Assembly (NCBI GenBank): GCA_002150815.3
Contig: NDFF03000126.1
Coordinates: 1-64,000 of the forward strand
Direction: 5' to 3'
From: Grammothele lineata
Lineage: Eukaryota; Basidiomycota; Agaricomycetes; Polyporales; Polyporaceae
Length of the DNA stretch: 64,000 nucleotides
The notes beneath the pieces were generated by a model. The model did no database searches and was not told where the DNA came from. It saw only the letters and a program-made list of their open reading frames with translations. Below are positions 24,440-35,070 of this stretch, one piece after another (positions within the stretch are counted from its first letter, which is position 1; every line of letters begins with the position of its first letter). The position numbers and the translations under genes are program-made.

Positions 24440-26113
24440 TCATTCTGTATATGCGATATCGAAGTCCTTGTTCACTAATCCTTTTAGCTGCGTCTCGTAT
24501 CTATCCATAAGCTCTTCGAATACCTCTCCGTCTAGCGCACGGGACTCGTGATACTGAAGATGCAGACGGTCCAACACCGTTCCGCGCGTCTTCCGGTACG
24601 TAAGGCACTGCAGCGCCGCGTTGAAGGTCGCGTCATCCGTATCGGAGCATTCGTTCCAGAAGATTTCGCGTAGCCGCGGACACGTCGTTGGCTCCCCCCT
24701 CGCTTCGTCTCCAATCGCGCGCGAGGCGGCCAAGAGACCGTCCCAGAACGATACCGCACCGCCCCAGCCGCTCATCGAGAGCGTCTCGAGGACGGTGAAC
24801 GTCGTGAAGACGTTCGTCCATGTGGTCACGGTAACGTCTTCCTGATGGCCGTCTAGGGACAACTCTGTGAGGTGGCTTGCTGCGGGCCCGAATATGTGCA
24901 CGAGCGCACGGAGACCTGGGTCCAGAGACTCTTCCCACAAGTCGTTGATGTTCTCCGATTCAAACTGAAGGTGAATGCCCTTGCGACGGCTTCCGCGCCA
25001 GACGGGCTGCCCGTGAGTCGACAACTGGTAGGAGCTAGTCGCGCTGAGCTGAACACTGGAAGTGTCCGCAAAGAGATGGAGGAGCGTAGACGGAGAGCAA
25101 TCAGGGGGAAGGAGATCAACAAGTGTCTCAGTGATCTGGTCTTCGGTGAGGCCTCCTAAGTCACCACGGAGCACCAGTCCGGTTGACGGCAAATCTAGAT
25201 ATGAGAGGAAGTGGGAGATACAGCCGACGGACTCATCTTTCAGCTCAAGATGGGTAAGACGGGGGCGGATAGACTGGGCAATTCGAGGCTTGAAGTTGGA
25301 AATCGACTCGAGGGTAAACTGACGAAGAAATGAGGAGAGGGAGAGGTTCTTGAGGCCGGATGCAGACATAACCATGTCCAAGAAGGTGTCGAAGGAGAAC
25401 TTGCACTCGCAATTATGCAATTCTAGGGTGCTGAGCTTCGTGTACAACGCGGGATCCCCTGGCGCCGTCACCGAGGCGAGTGAAAGGGACTGCATGCGAG
25501 GAAAATCGCAGGCAGAGAGCATAAGCTGAACATGCGGGCTTTGGGGTTCTGGGAAGACGACGTGAGAGAGGTCGAGATGTTCGAGAGTAGGAGCACCCTT
25601 GCTGAGTAGAGAGAGGAATTTGGATGTTAAGTAGTGCGGTGGGCGCATGACTGTGAGCTGCCTGATCCGCGACATGTGGGGAGCAAGTATGGTGGTATCT
25701 GGTGACCCCCTGCAGTCGGTGGTATACGTGATATTGATCAGCGACAATGCCGACCGCTTGAGGCAGAGTTTCAACCATTCGGTTTGCTCCTGAACAATTA
25801 TGTTGCACCATAACTTCGGGGTCCCGCATGCGACTTCGTACCAACGTTTGCAGACTGCCATGAGTTCTATCCACTTGCAGTATTCTTCCGAAGTGGGCCG
25901 ATAGTGCCGCCGAACTGGTTCATTGTACTCCTCGAAAATCGCGACGAGGAGTTCGTTCGGGAGACGACAGACGGGCACCGAAGCGTTGAGCACGTATTTG
26001 AGGTGTAGGAGCTCGGCGTCGAGTGCGTCGCGCTGTTTGAGCGCGTCTTCAATGCGCTGGGCGACGTTCTCGCGTATGGCAACGAAATCGGACGCGTCGT
26101 TGGACGTGGCCAT
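24440..26113 (-). CDS. F-box protein, group I (tandem copy)
   Basis: A single exon of about 557 aa when started at the ATG at 26113 (MATSNDASDF); an in-frame ATG at 26161 would add 16 residues with no counterpart in the sister gene. The F-box-like domain is at about 49-105 (CRLPNELLVAIFEEY, then AVCKRWYEVACGTPKLW). The C-terminal leucine-rich strands follow the neighbour at 21988-23655 closely, including the WTNVFTTFT and TYRKTRGTVLDRL blocks. The pair clearly arose by tandem duplication and has since diverged at many positions. A role as SCF ubiquitin-ligase adaptor is family knowledge. Confidence 0.85.
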   Translation of the reverse strand: MATSNDASDFVAIRENVAQRIEDALKQRDALDAELLHLKYVLNASVPVCRLPNELLVAIFEEYNEPVRRHYRPTSEEYCKWIELMAVCKRWYEVACGTPKLWCNIIVQEQTEWLKLCLKRSALSLINITYTTDCRGSPDTTILAPHMSRIRQLTVMRPPHYLTSKFLSLLSKGAPTLEHLDLSHVVFPEPQSPHVQLMLSACDFPRMQSLSLASVTAPGDPALYTKLSTLELHNCECKFSFDTFLDMVMSASGLKNLSLSSFLRQFTLESISNFKPRIAQSIRPRLTHLELKDESVGCISHFLSYLDLPSTGLVLRGDLGGLTEDQITETLVDLLPPDCSPSTLLHLFADTSSVQLSATSSYQLSTHGQPVWRGSRRKGIHLQFESENINDLWEESLDPGLRALVHIFGPAASHLTELSLDGHQEDVTVTTWTNVFTTFTVLETLSMSGWGGAVSFWDGLLAASRAIGDEARGEPTTCPRLREIFWNECSDTDDATFNAALQCLTYRKTRGTVLDRLHLQYHESRALDGEVFEELMDRYETQLKGLVNKDFDIAYTE

Positions 26114-26642
26114 CTGGGTTTGGGACGCCTGGCATTGTGTCGCCGGCGGCATACTAAACATTAAACATAAGACAAGAAGGAACGGAGAGCCTCACATACC
26201 TAGTTTGCAGGTGATATCTCAAAATCTCACGAGACCCAAAGAACAGCAATGGAGCTTCTACCACCGATGAGCTGGCTAAGAGCGAGTTCAATGTGCAAGC
26301 AAAGTTGCGTTGCTCCCGTAGTCGGCAGACAGGCGCCGGTGAGATTTGACTGGGCCGGCCACGTGGCTGTCGGGCGCCGGCACCGACGATTTCCGACGAG
26401 CTCAAGCTGTCAGCCTCGACGGCCAGCCTGAGGACGGCGTGCACTGAAAAATGAAGTAGCCGTAGGCGTTGAGTAACGTCGTAAGGGGCATCTGCGTGCA
26501 TTAACTTCCAGTCCCCAGAGTCTAGCGAACCGTCGCGGATCACTCAGATTAACGTGCGTAGTGTAATGTCCGGATCGTACTCCTAAGAACTTAAAGTCCG
26601 TCAATAGTAGGCTAGAACCAAACACCCTCCCCTAAACCGTCT
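26114..26642. other. Promoter region of the F-box gene at 24440-26113
   Basis: Spacer between two minus-strand genes, holding the upstream region of the F-box gene and the 3' flank of the peroxidase gene. No gene or clear promoter element was seen. Confidence 0.4.
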
Positions 26643-28779
26643 TCACTCTGCGCACGCAGGCAAACTAGGAAGGTAAACAAGGTCTGTCACGTAGCGCGTG
26701 CCGTCCACCTCCGCAGCGAGGTTCACCTGCTCGCCCGAGAATGCTGTGGGGGCCGTCGAATCCAGGGCAACCTGGGCACGCCAGAGCGTGTACGCTCCAG
26801 ACCCCACAGGTGACGTGCTGTTCAGGGGGGACGCGTCGAAGGGGGTGACTTGCACGGTGTACTGCGTGTCTGTCGACTGTCCTGCAGGGGCGATGGTGCC
26901 CACGTGCTGCTCATGCTCGACGACGACGCTGGAGGGTGTCACGTCCGCACGCACCTGTTGATAAACGGGTCAAATCAAACTGCCGGAAATGGGAGAGGCG
27001 ATGTTGTAACGCACCGCGATGTCGACCCGGTAGTTGTCACTCGCCACACGGCAGGACGACGCGGCGAACACGACCACGTCCTGCATCGCGAATCCCACGC
27101 CGCCCTGGTCCTCCGTGCGCACCGCGGAGCCGTCACCCGTCTCGTCCACCTGGAACCAGAACTTGGAGATCCCGGTGGACTCGTTGATCGTGGCGAAGCT
27201 GGCTTGGATCGTCCCTCCGACGCGGTACCAGACAGACGTCACCGGAGTCGAGCCGCCGTAAAGCGCGCTGCCGGTCATGCCTGGGCCGTAGCCCATCACG
27301 GCGGTGTTCTTCGCGGCAGTCTCGCCGTCACGGTCGGCCCAGGAAATGCTGACGTTGCGGCTGTTGCTCTCCGACGTGTTCCAGAACTAAGTGGGGGGGC
27401 GGGCGAGGCACGCAGTCAGTACGAGTCACGCTACTGGTGGCAGGGCGGGAACGTACACGAGCGACACCGGACAATTGCAGCGTGCCGTCACCCATGTACT
27501 TGAGGAACATGGACGCTGGCTTGACGGGGAGGGGATCGATCACCTCGGAGAGCTCGACGCCGGCGGGCACGGTGTCGAGCATGCGCGCGAAGAGGGCGCC
27601 ACAAGTAGACTTGAAGAGCTCAGGATCGTTCGCGAAACTACATAGAAGGATTCGTCAGGAAGAAAGAACGGCAGCGAGTTCAAATCGTACTTACGAGCTC
27701 ATAGTCTTGTTCCCGTCACTGCTGAAAATCCGCTTATCTGAGTTGGTCGTATCGTTGTGACCGACGACCAGAGGATTCATCGTCGTGCCTTGAATATACT
27801 CGGCGGCACTAGTTAGAGAAATCAGCACAAAACAGCCACGATGAATGAACAAGACGTACACGTCGTTGTCGAAGTTGAAAGGAGTGCTGTCGAACGTCGC
27901 ATCGACATCATCGAACCCGTCCTGTGCCGGAACGGTATCGGGGAACGCGCTGTGCTGCACGCCACCGAAGGTGTGACCACAAGCGACGAGAGAGATCATC
28001 TCTTCCTGCGTGAAGCCTTGACGTGCGAAGGAGGCAATGTGCGAGTCGATGTCTTGGAAGGGCTGAGGAACCCCAGCGGTGTTCGCCTCGGTGGCATCGA
28101 TACGGCCGGCACGCAAGTCCACTTTCGGACCAGAGCTAATCGAGAGTTCGCTCAGTTGTGAATGGCTCTGCGAGCTCATAATGAGGACGTTACCATTGCT
28201 CTATCGCCAACTTCGCCGCGAGAGCGATTGCGTCGGCCACTGGGCAATGTGCGTGTCAGCCTTCAGCTAAAGGTCTGGATGATGAGTTGCTGACGTACCA
28301 GACACGTAGCGATTTAATGGGCCGGTGATGAATGAGAGCGTGTTATGGAAAGTCGTCCCCACATTCTATGATGCGTGATGAGTACAGTAACGAGCCAGTG
28401 TAGACTGGTGGATTACCTCTGGCCGCCCCATCTCGAACTGGATGGAGCCGTCTAGTCCACCAGTGCCATCTTCCACATTGTGGGTAGCCATGTCATGGTA
28501 AGCCTAGTAAACCGTTAGCAAAACGTATAAGCGCCGAATGTAGGAGCTACCACATACCGTCCGAATCCAGTCGGCTGCGTTCGAGCGGTTCGCTGTGGTA
28601 CCGAAGGTGAAGAGACTGCAGGGAGTGATCCCAGCACCAATAAACGGCCCGTTATTGTACCCCTGTTGGTCGTATAGATAACCTTCGATGGTGTCAAGCA
28701 TGGGGTTGGGCCACACGTATGCCTGCGCGGACATCGAGAGGCCTAACAGGAGCGTAGAGACACGAGTCCTGGACGACAT
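26643..28779 (-). CDS. Secreted heme peroxidase with C-terminal extension
   Basis: Nine exons join in phase: 28558-28779, 28417-28503, 28299-28365, 28194-28239, 27860-28150, 27695-27808, 27457-27637, 27015-27386, 26643-26954; about 563 aa. A signal peptide ends near residue 20 (after SMSAQA). The distal site reads WIRTAYHDMATHN: Arg73 and His77 fit the plant-peroxidase superfamily, with Tyr76 at the usual Trp/Phe place. VADAIALAAKLAIE, RAGRIDAT and LVACGHTFGGV (proximal His200) complete the heme fold. About 230 residues after the peroxidase core form a beta-rich extension with NTSES/WNTS glycosylation-type sites; no Cys-rich WSC domain was seen. It would oxidise substrates with hydrogen peroxide outside the cell. 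It resembles the fungal hybrid-type heme peroxidases more than class II lignin or manganese peroxidases; the subclass is inference. Confidence 0.85.
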
Positions 28780-28850
28780 GTTGCCGGACTGCGAAAGCGA
28801 GATACGATGAGGAGCGTCCTGAGGATGAATGTCGCAGTATTGCTCACCTC

Positions 28851-28857
28851 TTATATA
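28851..28857 (-). promoter_or_regulatory. TATA box of the peroxidase gene
   Basis: TATATAA on the minus strand, ending 71 nt upstream of the peroxidase ATG at 28779; suitable spacing for a short 5' leader. Confidence 0.6.
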
Positions 28858-29790
28858 TCTGCATCGCGGTGCGACTCGGCAGAGAAGCGAGCGGCGAGAG
28901 ATGTCCGGCTTCAGAAGTTCAATCCAGGCTCCTGACGGTTAAGAAGGATTGACTTGATGAGATCACCTTCGAGCGGCCATAAAGCGACCGAATGACAACA
29001 ACATATGCGAACCTTATATCATAGGAGAGTAGAGGTACCCATCACACCGGCCCCGCCGTGGATGCCGGCATATTGCGCACGCTGGCTGCTAGTTGAGTGT
29101 TGAGCGGCTGGATTGTAAGAGGATTGTAACTACACTGCTATCGAAGAAATCGTGGGTGCCCACTACTAGTGGCTACCACTAGTGCTGGCACTTGGCACCA
29201 ACGCTTGTCTTGAGAATATGAACCGGGTATGTTAACCTGCAGAGGCGAATCAATCGTTCGAGTAAGTGAGTATTCAGTACTCAGTGTCAGAGGTTCTTTG
29301 GCAGGGACGCTGAGGAAGGAAGTCTCGACTCTCGACTCTCCGTTGCTGATGGCAGCAAGGAGATGCGGGCGGTCGGCGCCATGCCGCCGTCGACATCGCG
29401 GCGACCGCCGAGCGCTTAACAGGTACAGGCTGCATGACTGTTCGCCCACGTGGCCCTATCCACATCCCCGTTCACCAGTACTCAGCACCAAGGCACCCTC
29501 ACTCCTTCCTTTGGCTATGACCCAGTCCCATAAACGGAGGCTCTGCACGGAAACCCGCAGAAAGACAGACACGTGGTTTCAATGTTTTCGCCTGTGCAAG
29601 CAAGTTGACTACCTCTGGAGCGGAAGCACGCTGTCTATCGCTCGCTGCGCTTGGCCACCTCCGTGAACGGAGCTCCGTCATGAACGCGCATAAACGCAAT
29701 CTATCGCGCATGACTCGGGGTGCATGAGGGTAGATCGGCTAGCCAGAGCCACGAATTCACCCGAAAGAGTGAGTCAAGACGACTCTCTTG

Positions 29791-29796
29791 TATAAG
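29791..29796 (+). promoter_or_regulatory. TATA-like box of the acetyltransferase gene
   Basis: TATAAG, 66 nt upstream of the ATG at 29857. It places transcription start downstream of any in-frame codon near 29788, favouring the 29857 start. Confidence 0.5.
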
Positions 29797-29856
29797 AAGC
29801 AGACAAGACTCGACGACCGGATTCCTACCAGGCCACTCGAGGCATCGCGTTCTACC

Positions 29857-30642
29857 ATGTCCGAAGACTTCGTCAACAACTACGCTCCCACCCCAGAACC
29901 GCCGCTCTCCGAGTCGGATCTGTACGGCTCTACGCCTTACGATCTCAACTTCGCGTACCCCCTCCTGCTAGAGACGCTCCAGACGCCGCGGCTCAAACTC
30001 GTCCCCTTCGTCCCCGCCGTGCACGCCGAGACGTACTGGGAGAGCGTCAAAGACCACCCGGAGCTCTTCCGCTTCTACCCCTTCATGCCGCTCACCCTCG
30101 CCGACTTCCTCAGATGGGTCGAGCTGAAAGAGCGGCGCAACCCCCACCACACCGTCTTCGCCATCATCGATCGCACGCGCCCGGATCCCGCGCACCCGGC
30201 TTGGGGCGGCGCACTTGCGGGCGTCGTTTCGCTCTGCAACGCCGCGCCCGCCAACTTGGCGACCGAGATCGGCTATGTCGTCGTCTTCCCCGCCTTCCAC
30301 CACACGCACGTCGCGAAGGAGATGGTCGGCTTGCTCTTGCGCTACCTCCTCCAGCTCCCGAGCGCGTCCCCGCCCGGCATCGGGATGCGCCGCGTGCAGT
30401 GGTGCGCGCACCCGGGGAACGCGCCGTCGATCGGCCTCGCGGAGAGGATGGGGTTCAAGAGGGAGGGGACGTTAAGGTGGCTGTGGGTGATGCAGGAGGA
30501 GTTGAACCATATGGGAGACACGGGGCGCAAGGGAGACGTGGCGGAGGGGAAGAACGGGCGCCATTCGGCGTTCTTATCCGTTTGCTGGGACGACTGGGAG
30601 GGAGGGGTGAGGGACCAGGTTGAGGCGCTTCTTAACAAGTAG
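29857..30642 (+). CDS. GNAT-family N-acetyltransferase (RimJ/RimL-like)
   Basis: A single exon of 261 aa from MSEDFVNNYAPTPEPP. The GNAT fold follows the RimJ/RimL order: TPRLKLVPFVP strand, then DFLRWVELKERRNPHHTVFAII, GGALAGVVSLCN, the acetyl-CoA-binding strand-turn EIGYVVVFPAFHHTHVAKEM, and the C-terminal RVQWCAHPGNAPSIGLAERMGFKREGTLRW hallmark (Asn and Gly-Phe-x-Arg-Glu-Gly kept). Such enzymes move an acetyl group from acetyl-CoA to an amine of a protein or small molecule; the acceptor cannot be predicted. It converges on the Sec6-like gene with 104 nt between the two stop codons. Confidence 0.85.
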   Translation: MSEDFVNNYAPTPEPPLSESDLYGSTPYDLNFAYPLLLETLQTPRLKLVPFVPAVHAETYWESVKDHPELFRFYPFMPLTLADFLRWVELKERRNPHHTVFAIIDRTRPDPAHPAWGGALAGVVSLCNAAPANLATEIGYVVVFPAFHHTHVAKEMVGLLLRYLLQLPSASPPGIGMRRVQWCAHPGNAPSIGLAERMGFKREGTLRWLWVMQEELNHMGDTGRKGDVAEGKNGRHSAFLSVCWDDWEGGVRDQVEALLNK

Positions 30643-30746
30643 GACCCATCATCCTTGAAACGTGATAGCAGCCACTACGCCGAGGTCTTGAATATAGGGG
30701 CGCGCGGTGGCGATGTTGCTGGAACGTCCTCAGACTGTGGAACGCG

Positions 30747-32307
30747 CTAGATCACGATCCTCTTCAGGATCGTCGGTTCTAAAGCTGACACAAGTTTGAG
30801 CACAAATTCAAGTTGAGGACGAGATAGACTTACGATCCATGACTGTCTCGCCCCTGATTTTTCGCTTGATACTGCCCATGATTTCGCTCACGTCAGAACG
30901 GCTGAGGTCGCTCCGGGTCTTCATTAACGCTTTCACGAACGGAATGCACGGCCCGTGTACCTTCGCGAACGACCAATAGGAAAGAAAGACAAGGCTCTTA
31001 GACGCCTCAAGCATCGCCAGCACCTGCTCAAGTACCGTTATATGCGGCTCGAGATCTTCCAGCTTCATGTATGCGCCGAACCACCTGCACGCGTCGTCGA
31101 TGTCTTGCCGTATGCGTTCCGTCGCGGCTGGCATGCTCAACCTCGGAGCGTGCACCAGCGTAGTGAGGTACGTCACGAGGTAGGTGTCGAGCAAGTCTTC
31201 GACAAGGACCCGGAAGAGGTTCTGGCCGAGATGCTTCTGGTAGTCGGCCATGTAGTCGTCGTGCAAGGTCACCTCGATGGGCTTCGCGTGCGCGCCCGCG
31301 TACCAGGCCGGACCGAAGAGCCGCTTGATGGCGGGACCGAGGTCGTCGAAAACGATGTTGACGAGCGTTTGCATGCATTTCACCGCGAGGTCCAGATAGC
31401 CATTCAGCGCGTCGCTAAGTTTCTCGTGAATAACGACGCCGGACGTCCCCGGTGTGAGCGGCTCGAGGCGTGCTGAGAACGTTTCCGTAAAGTCCGCGGA
31501 CTTCATCTGGTCGTTCGCCAGGGCGATACAGTATTCGACGAGCCCGCCTGGAATCTCCGCCGGCTGCTCGGTGTCGTTCCTATTGACCCAACGCTTTTGT
31601 ACAGAGCGTGTCACGCGACCGACCTCCTTCGGCCTCTCCGCCGTGTGCTTGGCATACTCCTTGTGTTGCCTGTACTCGCTGTCGAGAAGTGCCGTCCATC
31701 GCCTCTGCGAGGAGCGCATTACGCGAGTGACCTCGTCGACTACACTTGCAAGCGCCTGAGAGCCTTGGTCCGAGCCGAGCACCAGGTCGATCTGCTGGCT
31801 GACCATGTTGAGAAAGATGACCGTGCCGGAAGTCGTATAAAGCCCGTCCGCGTCAATCTCTGGAGGGTACTTGCGAGCAGTGAAAGCGGCCATTTCGGTG
31901 CGCATGAGGTCCTCCGTCCACTCATCCAACTTGAAGAGAATGGGCGTTTGGAACGTCGGAGTCAGCTCGGGTATCTTCCCCGTCGTATATTCAATCAGCA
32001 CCCCCGGTCAACCGGCTTAGAGATGACAAGTGGGACATACCGTGGATACTTGATTGAACGTCGACGCAACGTCGCCCGCCCTTTCCATCGCCTCCATCTC
32101 GCTGTCGCCCTTCCTCAAACTTCTCCGAATCCCAAGCAACCTCCGCGATCCCTCTAGCGCTGCGCCCACAGGCAAGTGCCCGTCTATTTCACCTCGGAAG
32201 AGTGCGTAACCCGAGACCTTCTTGTTGAGCTTCTTGTACTGAGCAAGACCGTTGGAAAGCTGAGAACGAATGGCTGTTGTATGAGTGGCGGAGGATGGAG
32301 CCGCCAT
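30747..32307 (-). CDS. Internally deleted Sec6-like protein (exocyst subunit paralogue)
   Basis: Exons 32041-32307, 30834-31974 and 30747-30784 join in phase to about 481 aa; fungal Sec6 is usually about 740-760 aa. The C-terminal ~390 residues match Sec6 in order: KLDEWTEDLMRTEM, DADGLYTTSG, EIPGGLVEYCIALANDQMKS, YLDLAVKCMQTLVNIVFDDL, RIRQDIDDACRWF, EASKSLVFLSYWSFAKVHGP and the final EPTILKRIVI. The first 89 residues resemble the Sec6 N-terminus (LEGSRRLLGIR, DVASTFNQVS). About 280-300 residues in between are missing, at the 66-nt intron 31975-32040. Sec6 helps tether secretory vesicles at the plasma membrane. The open frame and correct splice signals argue against a dead pseudogene, but function without the missing helical bundles is uncertain. 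Confidence 0.7.
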
Positions 32308-33088
32308 GGTAATTGTTCAAGGTAAGTGGGGGCCGCAGCGCGCGCTGCCAATCCATTTGCTAGGGCCATAGCGTCTAGACGGCCGCGGGGGGTCCAAGAG
32401 AACGCTGAAACGCTCGACGAAGGTCCGAAGGAGATCCGCCGGCGGCGGCGAGGCATGCCACCGCATTGACCGTCCATTTCGCGCAGCGCTATCTTGAGGG
32501 CGGTGCGGGTTCGTAGTGCCTCATTAACTCCGCAAGTATGGCTAACGCGCCAGATGCAAGGATGATACGATCATGACTGGTTTTTGGAGACACGGAAGGG
32601 GGTGCTGATAGCTGCAGAGGACTTTCAAAAGGTTAAATATCCGCAAAGTAGTGGTGGAAGACGAGCCAGACTCGCAGTGTTGCCGCAGTAGCACTCAAGG
32701 GAGTGGTACGGCGTCTAAACGTGACGTTACAGTAACGAAATCACGTGTTACGGCTGTAACAGTATGGCTGAACTGGCCTCGACTCGGACTGGACTGTACT
32801 TCAATCTTGACGTGGCCCCGCTCAGGGCCATTCGCTGCAGCTAGAGATCAAAGCCCATAGCTATACTCGACCACGCAGTCTATCCATCTTCAAGGCTAGA
32901 TCTGGCTCTGCGAGATAACAAGCAAGCACTCAGAGGTTGTAAGTCTGTTAATGCACTGCCAGTGATGACCGCGCTCGAAGCGGTGCTAACCCCGCAGAAT
33001 AGCCAGACAGTTGCCTGCACTGCGCAGTATTGGCCTATCCATCGACAGCTCCTTTTTGTGACTCTGGGACTGGTCTATTTGCCGAGCG
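32308..33088. other. Divergent promoter region, Sec6-like and F-box genes
   Basis: About 780 nt between divergent genes. No gene, TATA element or repeat was recognised. Confidence 0.45.
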
Positions 33089-34913
33089 ATGCCAAACCAG
33101 TGAGATCCGTCGTTCTAGACCATGATTGTCCTCTTCTGACTGCGTAACGTGTTTGGTGCATAGGTTCTCCCCTATACGTGAAGAAGTCTTGTTGAGGGCT
33201 GAGGCCTTGTCGCCTCCTTACTATGGACTACCGCCTCTCCAATACATTGATCAAATGTCATCTGCGATTCGAGGAGAGGGACGGGAGGCCCTCCTGGCAC
33301 GTAGACGCGCTCTCCAAGGCGAGCTTCTCCGCTTGAATGCCGTTTTCAATGCTGGAACACCCATCAACCTCTTACCTCCCGAGCTCCTCGTCGAGATTGC
33401 TCTCTTCGTTCAGTCCAGCAATGATGGGCCCCTCCATTGGACGCGGATCATTCAAGTCTGTCGCCACTGGTTCGGCGTGCTGTCGACATCTCCGACGTTG
33501 TGGACCCATCTGACATCCAATAAGCGCCTCAATTACCTGCGAACCGGGCTCGTTCGTTCCAAGGCTATGGCTATTGACGTCCGCGTTCTCAGTCCACTCG
33601 ATGCTTCAACGGCATTAAACCTCCTAATGCCACACGTTGGGCGCATTCGTACATTCTCCATCCAAACCCTCCGCCTCGAAGGTCACACTCTGGCTTCGTT
33701 TATCCGGCTTGGTATGTCTGCTCTGGAAGATCTCGCTCTGTATGTGCAAAACATGGACGACGATCCAAGTCTCGCCATCGAAATGCCCGTTCATCTTTTT
33801 CCCAGACTGCGACGTCTGGCTGTCTCGCGGATTTTCCCTCTCCCTTCATCATCCGTCCTCTCACAGCTTCGCAAGCTCTCATTGTGTTTCTATAACTATC
33901 ACACTCCCCCATTCAGTATAGCAGCGCTTTTCGACACCTTGCGCAGCTGCTCGAATATCGAGAAGCTCGTCTTAGCCAATTTTGGTGATTTGATGTTCGA
34001 TCCACCAGATTCAATACAACGCTTCATCCTTCCAAAGCTGCGCATCCTCCATATCTATAACGGCTGGTCAGACCCCATTAAGGCTTTACTCTCAGTGGTG
34101 AAGTTCCCTATAAGTACCAAACTCTACATTGAGCTAGATCGCAAGTGGGACCCCGGATACCGGTATCTCGAGCAGAGCTTCACAAATGCAATGCCATCCG
34201 ATTACGACACACTCCCCATTGTCGAGGAGATCACGCACGCACGGGCGGTCATCACTCATGTCAAATGTTCCTTCCATGGTTACGTCGCATCGAGCTTCCC
34301 CACAGGCCATACGGACTCAGTCCCTATCGCGCCTGATGCAGGCCAACTTGCGGGACGCTTCCACAACCCGGAGGATACACAAGAAAACGTCTCGCTGATT
34401 TTCGGCGAATTCATCGGCATCTTCAGGGTCTTACACATCACGACTCTCGATCTTGAGATTGAATCGGAGTGGGTCAGCTATCCGTGCACGGCCGCTTTGG
34501 GTAGTTTATCGGAGCTGCGCCAGCTATCCCTGCGCGCCAAGGGGTCATCAGCCTGCCGGGCTGACGATTTCTTCCGCATCATCGATCCCGGTCTCTCCAC
34601 GGATAACGCAGCTACCTCAGTACTCTGCCCACATTTACAACGCCTATTCGTGCGAGGCTTTGGTCTGGCCTCTCGCGCCTACAACCTTATGTTTTTCAGC
34701 CGGCTGAAGGAATGCATGTACAACCGCAAAGTCGCACTGAATCAGGAATGGGCACTGGAGTACCTCTACCTCAAACTCGACAGATTACGTCGGCAGTATG
34801 AAGGCGAAACGAATACTATGCGGCGTGAGATGCTGGACGATGCGTTAGGCACCTCGCTCGTCCGCGATTGGTGTTACGAGGAGACCAGATTCGACGGCGG
34901 TCATGGTCAGTGA
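33089..34913 (+). CDS. F-box protein, group II
   Basis: A microexon 33089-33099 (ATG plus eight bases) joins exon 2 at 33164-34913 across a 64-nt intron in phase 2, giving about 586 aa starting MPNQFSPIREEV. This start was chosen because the joined frame recovers the group's N-terminal signature (RAEALSPPYYGLPPL), which the first ATG inside exon 2 (33255) would cut off. The F-box-like domain is at about 72-121: INLLPPELLVEIALFVQ, then IIQVCRHWFGVLSTSPTLWTHL. Leucine-rich strands follow to the end (LRKLSLCF, IEKLVLANF, LRILHIYNG). Presumed SCF adaptor; substrate unknown. Confidence 0.8.
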
Positions 34914-35070
34914 TCGTTTCGATGACTTTCCCTTCCCTAGTCCTAGTCTGACCTCACTGTTATACCACACTTATCATAGATGATGAGCAATAGGATGACC
35001 ACCGACATGCTACCGCGGCTGCTATACTAATTATCGATCAAGACAATGTGTACCTTTCTTGTTTAACGAT

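Larger units (their letters stand above)
28780..29856. other. Divergent promoter region, peroxidase and acetyltransferase genes
   Basis: About 1.1 kb between two divergent genes. It contains a TATA element for each (listed separately) and no credible reading frame. Confidence 0.5.

Noticed and set aside
29788..29856. Longer start for the acetyltransferase
   Set aside because: The extra codons begin with TTG, lie over the TATA box and have no family similarity.
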